64,000 nucleotides of DNA. Origin: Epiperipatus broadwayi. Lineage: Eukaryota; Onychophora; Udeonychophora; Euonychophora; Peripatidae. Shown piece by piece: positions 59,386 to 64,000 of the stretch. Position numbers and translations under genes: made by a program. The notes below the pieces were generated by a model that searched no databases, had not been told where the DNA came from, and worked only from the letters and a program-made list of their open reading frames with translations. Within the stretch, counting starts at the first letter, position 1. Each line of letters starts with the position of its first letter. The stretch lies in assembly GCA_028023455.1 (NCBI GenBank), contig JAQFVV010012400.1, positions 17,971,490-18,035,489 of the forward strand, read 5' to 3'.

Positions 59386-61075
59386 AAATAAATAGATTTT
59401 TGGTTGATGTGTGTGTAATTTATACATTCTCAGTATCTTTTCTTTTCTTTTTTTTTTTACAGTGAATTAGAAATATTGAAAAAAATAACTTTAAAAAAAA
59501 TATTTTTTTGAGAAAATTATTTTAAAAAAAAGAAATTGGATTGAATATGTGCTTAAAGGCAGATATTGGGGTTTGTGAAAGATATGAGCAAAAGAGAGAT
59601 CAAAACAAAAAAAAAGAAAGAAGTTGATTTATTATCTTAAAAAAGAAAAATAACTGTATTTAAAAAAATAGAGAAAGCTGTAGAAGGGTTTAGAGAATAT
59701 AATTTAATTGTTTGGGATGATGATGAAAATAATTCATATTAAAATAATTTTATTTTTCTTGTGAATTTCTTTATAACCTTTTAGCCTCGACTATGATGTC
59801 TGTTGTCCTTAAATTAAACAAAAGCAGTAAGTTGTAATACTGATAATACATATCTCAACTTTAGAATGCAAGTAAATTCTAAATTAAATGTTTGTAATCT
59901 AAAAATTAAAATATTATTAAAACAGATTATTATCTCTGAAGACTTATACACTTTGATTAATGGTAGTGTGGTGGTCTTGAGAGCTAAAAATTCCCCGAAT
60001 CATTTCTAGTGCTAATGTCTCATTATCTCTGAATCATTTACTATTCAAATATTATGATTACATCTGAAAATAAAGCATATTGTTAGTTTATATAATACTT
60101 CCAAAATATAATTTTCTGAAATTAAAGTTTTATTTAAAAATAATCGGGAATCCATAAAAGAATATATATATTTAAATGTAGATAATAGGTATATTATTTG
60201 AATTAGAAAATAATAATGCTTATAAAATTATTATTAAAAGTCTTTTCATTGCTATTAATTTCCAGCTATATATCTTCTTGGAATTGTAGGTCATTGGAAT
60301 ATTGAATTTTTTTTATATATGTGAAATAAATGCAATAAAGGAAGTGATGAATTTGGTAATATTTCATGTGAAATAAAATTAAAGCGTTTAAAATTAACGG
60401 ACAAAATATTTATTATTCATTATAAAGTTTTATGATGTTTATTCATTCACCATTCTATATATAAAAAAGAGAAACGTGAGAAATATAAACTGGTTACCGC
60501 CTCTGTTTTTATTTTTGATTATTCCATGAACTATAACGTGTGAACGAAGGTTATTGTGTTATGTATTCAAAAAACGTTATTAAAGTAGGCCGTGTGTAGG
60601 CTTATCATAAAGATATTCATTCGTTTTTTAAAATATATTTTAAATCGAATTAGGTTATTCTTATTATTAAACAATTTGTTGCCTAATTAATATATAGCAT
60701 TTAATTTAATTTATATTGAAAATTTTTTTTTTCTAATTACTCTTTATAATGTAATGAGCTTATTAATTTTATAATATGGATTTAAATATTAAGATGCTAA
60801 AATAATTACATTGACGAGATGGGGAGTTAATGGCAAACCGCCATCCATGGTTCTAATTATTCTATATGCTGGTATATAAATTATCATGTATACAATCACT
60901 TATATAACTTTCCAGAAGTCTAAAATATTTTTTGGTTCCAATCTAAATTGCATTTTTAAAATTGAACTTCAAAAAAATATTGATTTTTTTTTTTTTTTAG
61001 AAAATAAAAGTCAAAGGCATATAAATATCAACAAGTAATATGCTTACGGCTGCAGAAAGGAGTTTGCTATTAACT
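59386..61075. other. A+T-rich DNA, weak SINE remnant
   Basis: At 59935-60055 a string TTAATGGTAGTGTGGTGGTC then GAGAGCTAAAAATTCC may be another old family B copy. Nothing else recognised. Confidence 0.35.
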
Positions 61076-61339
61076 GAAAGGAGACCCTTTGATTCCTCTT
61101 GGAGGCCTTAAAGGAACCGAGCAGGGCAAATTCCTAATGTCCACTCCATACGTTCTTGTCGTTGCAGCTGTTATTACTATATGTTTATTCATATAGTATA
61201 CGAACATGGATGGGCTGCTCACCAACACGCATTAGCCAGCGTGGTGAGTTTATTGGCTTTTTACCTCTGAGTTTAAGATCAAGAAACACCATGGTCTTTC
61301 TTCTCAGTGCCTGATAAGGCAGAATGAATGTTTGTGTAA
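61076..61339 (+). promoter_or_regulatory. 5' leader of the RTE-like LINE
   Basis: G+C-richer sequence (from GAAAGGAGACCCTTTGATTC) leading to the ORF. It recurs, inverted, at 30366-30562, showing that it belongs to the element. Non-LTR elements carry internal promoters in such leaders; no specific box was identified here. The 5' boundary is approximate. Confidence 0.6.
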
Positions 61340-62635
61340 ATGATAAAGATTTTTCCCAATTATACAATTATGACAGACAAAAATAAAGCATGGCCCTTAA
61401 TCCCAGGAGGCTGTAAAGTCACCAACCAAGGCAGCGGTTGGTGGCCGAAGGCGGAGGGTGCTAAGAATATCCTGGAGGCGGACCCAGGCTGCCATTTGAT
61501 GACGACTTTTTATTTAGGTACTTACAACTGCAGATCACTTTCAAGTGAAGGAAGATTGCAAGAATTAGAAGAAGAACTCTCTTATATTAAATGGGATATT
61601 ATTGGACTTTGTGAAGTTAGAAGAAAAGGTGAAGAGACAATTGATTTAAAAAGTGGACATATGCTCTATTATAAAGGCACAAATATTGGAAATACAAGTG
61701 GAGTAGGATTCATTATAAATAAAAAGTGGAAGAACAATATTGTGGAGATTGATGGTGTATCAGACAGAGTGGCAAGATTAGTTATACAACTTAATAGCAG
61801 ATATCAAATGCAGATAATTCAGGTTTATGCCCCAACAAGTTCTCACAGTGATGAAGTAGTAGAAGATTTTTATATGGATGTACAAAAGGCTTTTGATCAG
61901 AGTAAACAACATTTTAAAATTGTTATGGGAGATTTTAATGCTAGAATTGGTAAACAAATGAAAGATGAAAGTGTTGTAGGTAATTTTGGTTATGGTAATA
62001 GAAATGAGAGAGGACATAGACTTGTGGAGTTTGCAGAGAAGGAAAAACTTTATATTATGAATTCTTTTTTTGAGAAAAATGTTAGAAGGAAATGGACATG
62101 GAAGCATCCAAATGAAGGTACAGCAGAATTGGATTATATTTTGACTAACAGGAAATACATATTTCAAGATTGTAATGTTCTTAATAAATTTAACACAGGA
62201 AGTGATCATCGATTAGTAAGGGGTAAGATACATGTTAATGTAAAACTAGAGAGACAAAAATTATTAAGAAAAACTATATTTACAGTTGATATTCCTAATC
62301 TTCAGAAACATTCTAATGAATTTAAATTAGAACTTACAAATCGGTTTCAAGTATTAGTAGATTTTGAACATGATTCAGATTTGAATGAAATTAATATGAA
62401 AATAACTGATACACTTTTAAAAACTGCAACAAAGATAGCTGGTAGAAAAAAGCAGCAATTGACTAATAAAATTTCTACTGAGACTAGAGAACTTATGAAG
62501 AAAAGAAGGAATATGAAGATATGCAAGAATGATGCATTAAAAAGAATTGAATATCTCGAATTTTGTAAAATGGTGCGGAAAAGAGTTGAAAATGATATAA
62601 GAAAGTATAACTGTGAATTAAAAGAAAAGCTGTAG
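61340..62635 (+). pseudogene. RTE-like LINE, endonuclease half of the polyprotein (431 codons to an in-frame stop)
   Basis: Apurinic-type (exonuclease/endonuclease/phosphatase) endonuclease that nicks target DNA for target-primed reverse transcription in the nucleus. Landmarks: GTYNCRSL at residues 60-67 (catalytic Asn region), CEVRR at 91-95 (metal-binding Glu), IIQVYAPTS at 159-167, VMGDFNARIG at 195-204 (catalytic Asp/Asn), RKWTW at 250-254, LDYILTN at 264-270 and GSDHRLV at 287-293 (catalytic Asp-His). All key residues are present. The frame ends at TAG (62633-62635), but the same frame continues open for 31 codons into the RT part, so the stop interrupts one ancestral ORF. An upstream part of the frame (residues 1-50) may be leader; a Met at residue 54 is an alternative start. 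Nearly intact and probably young. Confidence 0.85.
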
Positions 62636-63999
62636 AAGAATGTAAAACAACATTTTGGTATTGGTAGGAAATTTATATCTGCAATAAGGAAAAAAGATGG
62701 AATTATTACTAAAAAGAGGGATGACATTATGAAATTGGTAGAAGATTTTTATCGAGAATTATATAGTAATAAAGAACAAGTACCTCCTATATCTATTACA
62801 TCTTCCGAATTGCCCAGAATTTTAAATGAAGAAGTGAGAAATGCAATTAAATGTATGAAAAAAGGAAAGGCTCCAGGTAATGATGGAATTATAATTGATA
62901 TATTAAAAGAAGCAGGTGAAGAAACAGAAAAAATATTAGCAAAGTTATATACCAAATGTCTAAATGATAAAGATGTACCGGATGATTGGAAGAATGCAGT
63001 AATATTCTTCATATCTAAAAGAGGTGATAACGAAGATATTAGAAATTACAGACCTATCAGCCTTTTATCAGTTTTATATAAAATTTTTACCAAGATAATT
63101 ACAACTCGTCTACAGAGAACCTTGGATTTTCACCAACCAAGAGAACAAGCTGGATTTAAAAGTGGTTTTAGTACAGTAGATCATATTCAAGTATTGAGAG
63201 AAGTTATAGAAAGGACAAATGAATATGAGTTGTCATTGTGTTTTGGATTTGTAGATTATGAAAAGGCATTTGATTCTATAAACATTTCTTCAGTGATTAA
63301 AGCATTGGATCATCAAGGTATAGATCCAGGATATTGTCATATTTTAAAGAATATTTATAAAAATGCAACAGCAACAATTAGATTACATAATGATACTGGG
63401 AAAGTCAACATTGAGAAAGGTGTAAGACAAGGTGACTCCATAAGAGCAAAACTTTTTACAGCAGTGCTGCAAGAAGTATTTTGTGGATTAAAATGGGAAA
63501 CTAAAGGAGTGAAAGTAAATGGAGATTATTTAAGTCATTTAGATTTCGCAGATGATGTAGTTGTTTTTGCAAATAATGCTTCCGAGCTGCAGGAAATGTT
63601 GCAGGAGTTATCAGATGAAAGTAGGAAAGTAGGACTAAAGATAAATGTTAAAAAGACTAAAGTAATGTTTAATCGATTTGCTCAAAATATGAAAATAAAG
63701 ATTGATTATGATGAATTAGAAGAAGTTAAGAGTTACAAATACCTTGAGTCAGATTATTAATACAGATGGAAACATAATAGAGGAAATTAATCATAGAATT
63801 AAACTTGGTTGGAGTGCTTTTGGTAGAAATAACTTGATACTAAAAGGAAATATGCCTATGTGTTTGAAAAGGAAGGTTTTTAACAAATGTGTTTTACCAG
63901 TTCTTACTTATGGATCTGAGACTTGGACACTTAATAGAAGATCAATACAGAGACTTCAGACCACTCAAAGAAGTATGGAGAGATGTATGTTGGGAGTAA
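62636..63999 (+). pseudogene. RTE-like LINE, reverse transcriptase half, frameshifted, runs off the window
   Basis: In frame with the endonuclease after one TAG. Counting from the Met at 62729: KGKAPGNDGI (45-54), RNYRPISLLS (105-114), EQAGFKSGFSTVDHI (139-153), FGFVDYEKAFDS (172-183, motif A Asp), KGVRQGDS (230-237, motif B) and HLDFADDVVVFA (270-281, catalytic FADD). All RT catalytic aspartates are present. Near 63750 a one-base insertion (CTTGAGTCAG versus CTTGGTCAG in the 30-kb copy) shifts the frame and gives a stop at about 63758. In the new frame IINTDGNI, INHRIKLGWSAFGRNN, YGSETWTLNRR and RLQTTQRSMERCMLGV continue to the window end. The C-terminus and 3' tail lie beyond. Confidence 0.88.
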
Positions 64000-64000
64000 C

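Noticed and set aside
61778-62209. 143-codon minus-strand frame within the LINE
   Set aside because: Antisense to the endonuclease domain, with no independent features.
1-64000. CRISPR arrays, operons, rRNA genes
   Set aside because: No regularly spaced short direct repeats, no compact coding, no rRNA-like sequence; the window is clearly eukaryotic.

Overview
This window looks like A+T-rich (roughly 70% or more by eye), gene-poor animal nuclear DNA. It has no operons and no dense coding, and I could not identify one convincing host gene in 64 kb. What it holds is a dense, nested mobile-element landscape: non-LTR retrotransposons (LINEs), Penelope-like elements (PLEs), hammerhead-ribozyme-bearing foldback elements, tRNA-derived SINEs, and hAT and other DNA transposons. 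The mix fits an invertebrate metazoan with an A+T-rich genome, such as a chelicerate, cnidarian, flatworm or mollusc. I cannot assign the species from sequence alone.

Layout. 1-5.5 kb: one very short tRNA SINE, a decayed LINE of the RTE-like family (about 1.47-2.57 kb), then a decayed LINE of a second family (about 2.6-4.69 kb) interrupted by two SINEs and a 189-bp foldback element, then a second short tRNA SINE. 7.6-9.6 kb: a third tRNA SINE and a 1-kb non-autonomous DNA transposon. 18.3-21.25 kb: a hAT transposon with a broken transposase on the minus strand, which has received a 130-bp hammerhead-ribozyme insertion flanked by 12-bp direct repeats. 23.4-29 kb: a cluster of foldback elements with hammerhead cores, plus a PLE fragment encoding a GIY-YIG endonuclease. 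30.37-31.97 kb: an RTE-like copy whose 5' leader is inverted in front of a truncated RT. 36.4-37.9 kb: another RTE-like fragment split by a DNA transposon of about 1.1 kb. 39.2 kb: a fourth tRNA SINE. 40.7-42.3 kb: a second-family LINE on the minus strand. 49.8-50.8 kb: a DNA transposon. 51.3-52 kb: an inverted duplication of a PLE 3' end. 53.2 and 57.4 kb: long foldbacks, the latter with perfect 86-bp arms. 61.1-64 kb: the youngest-looking LINE, with apurinic-type endonuclease and reverse transcriptase motifs intact, broken only by one in-frame stop and one frameshift; it runs off the window.

How the parts relate. The LINEs probably supply the machinery that copied the tRNA SINEs, because all four short copies have 12-17 bp target-site duplications. 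The PLEs (RT plus GIY-YIG) are the likely source, and perhaps the mobiliser, of the hammerhead elements. The most unusual feature is that several foldback elements carry a hammerhead-like core in their loop, and in the 23.8-kb element the inverted arms continue directly into ribozyme stem I. Stretches between the listed features are A+T-rich DNA with microsatellites and no coding signal that I could support.
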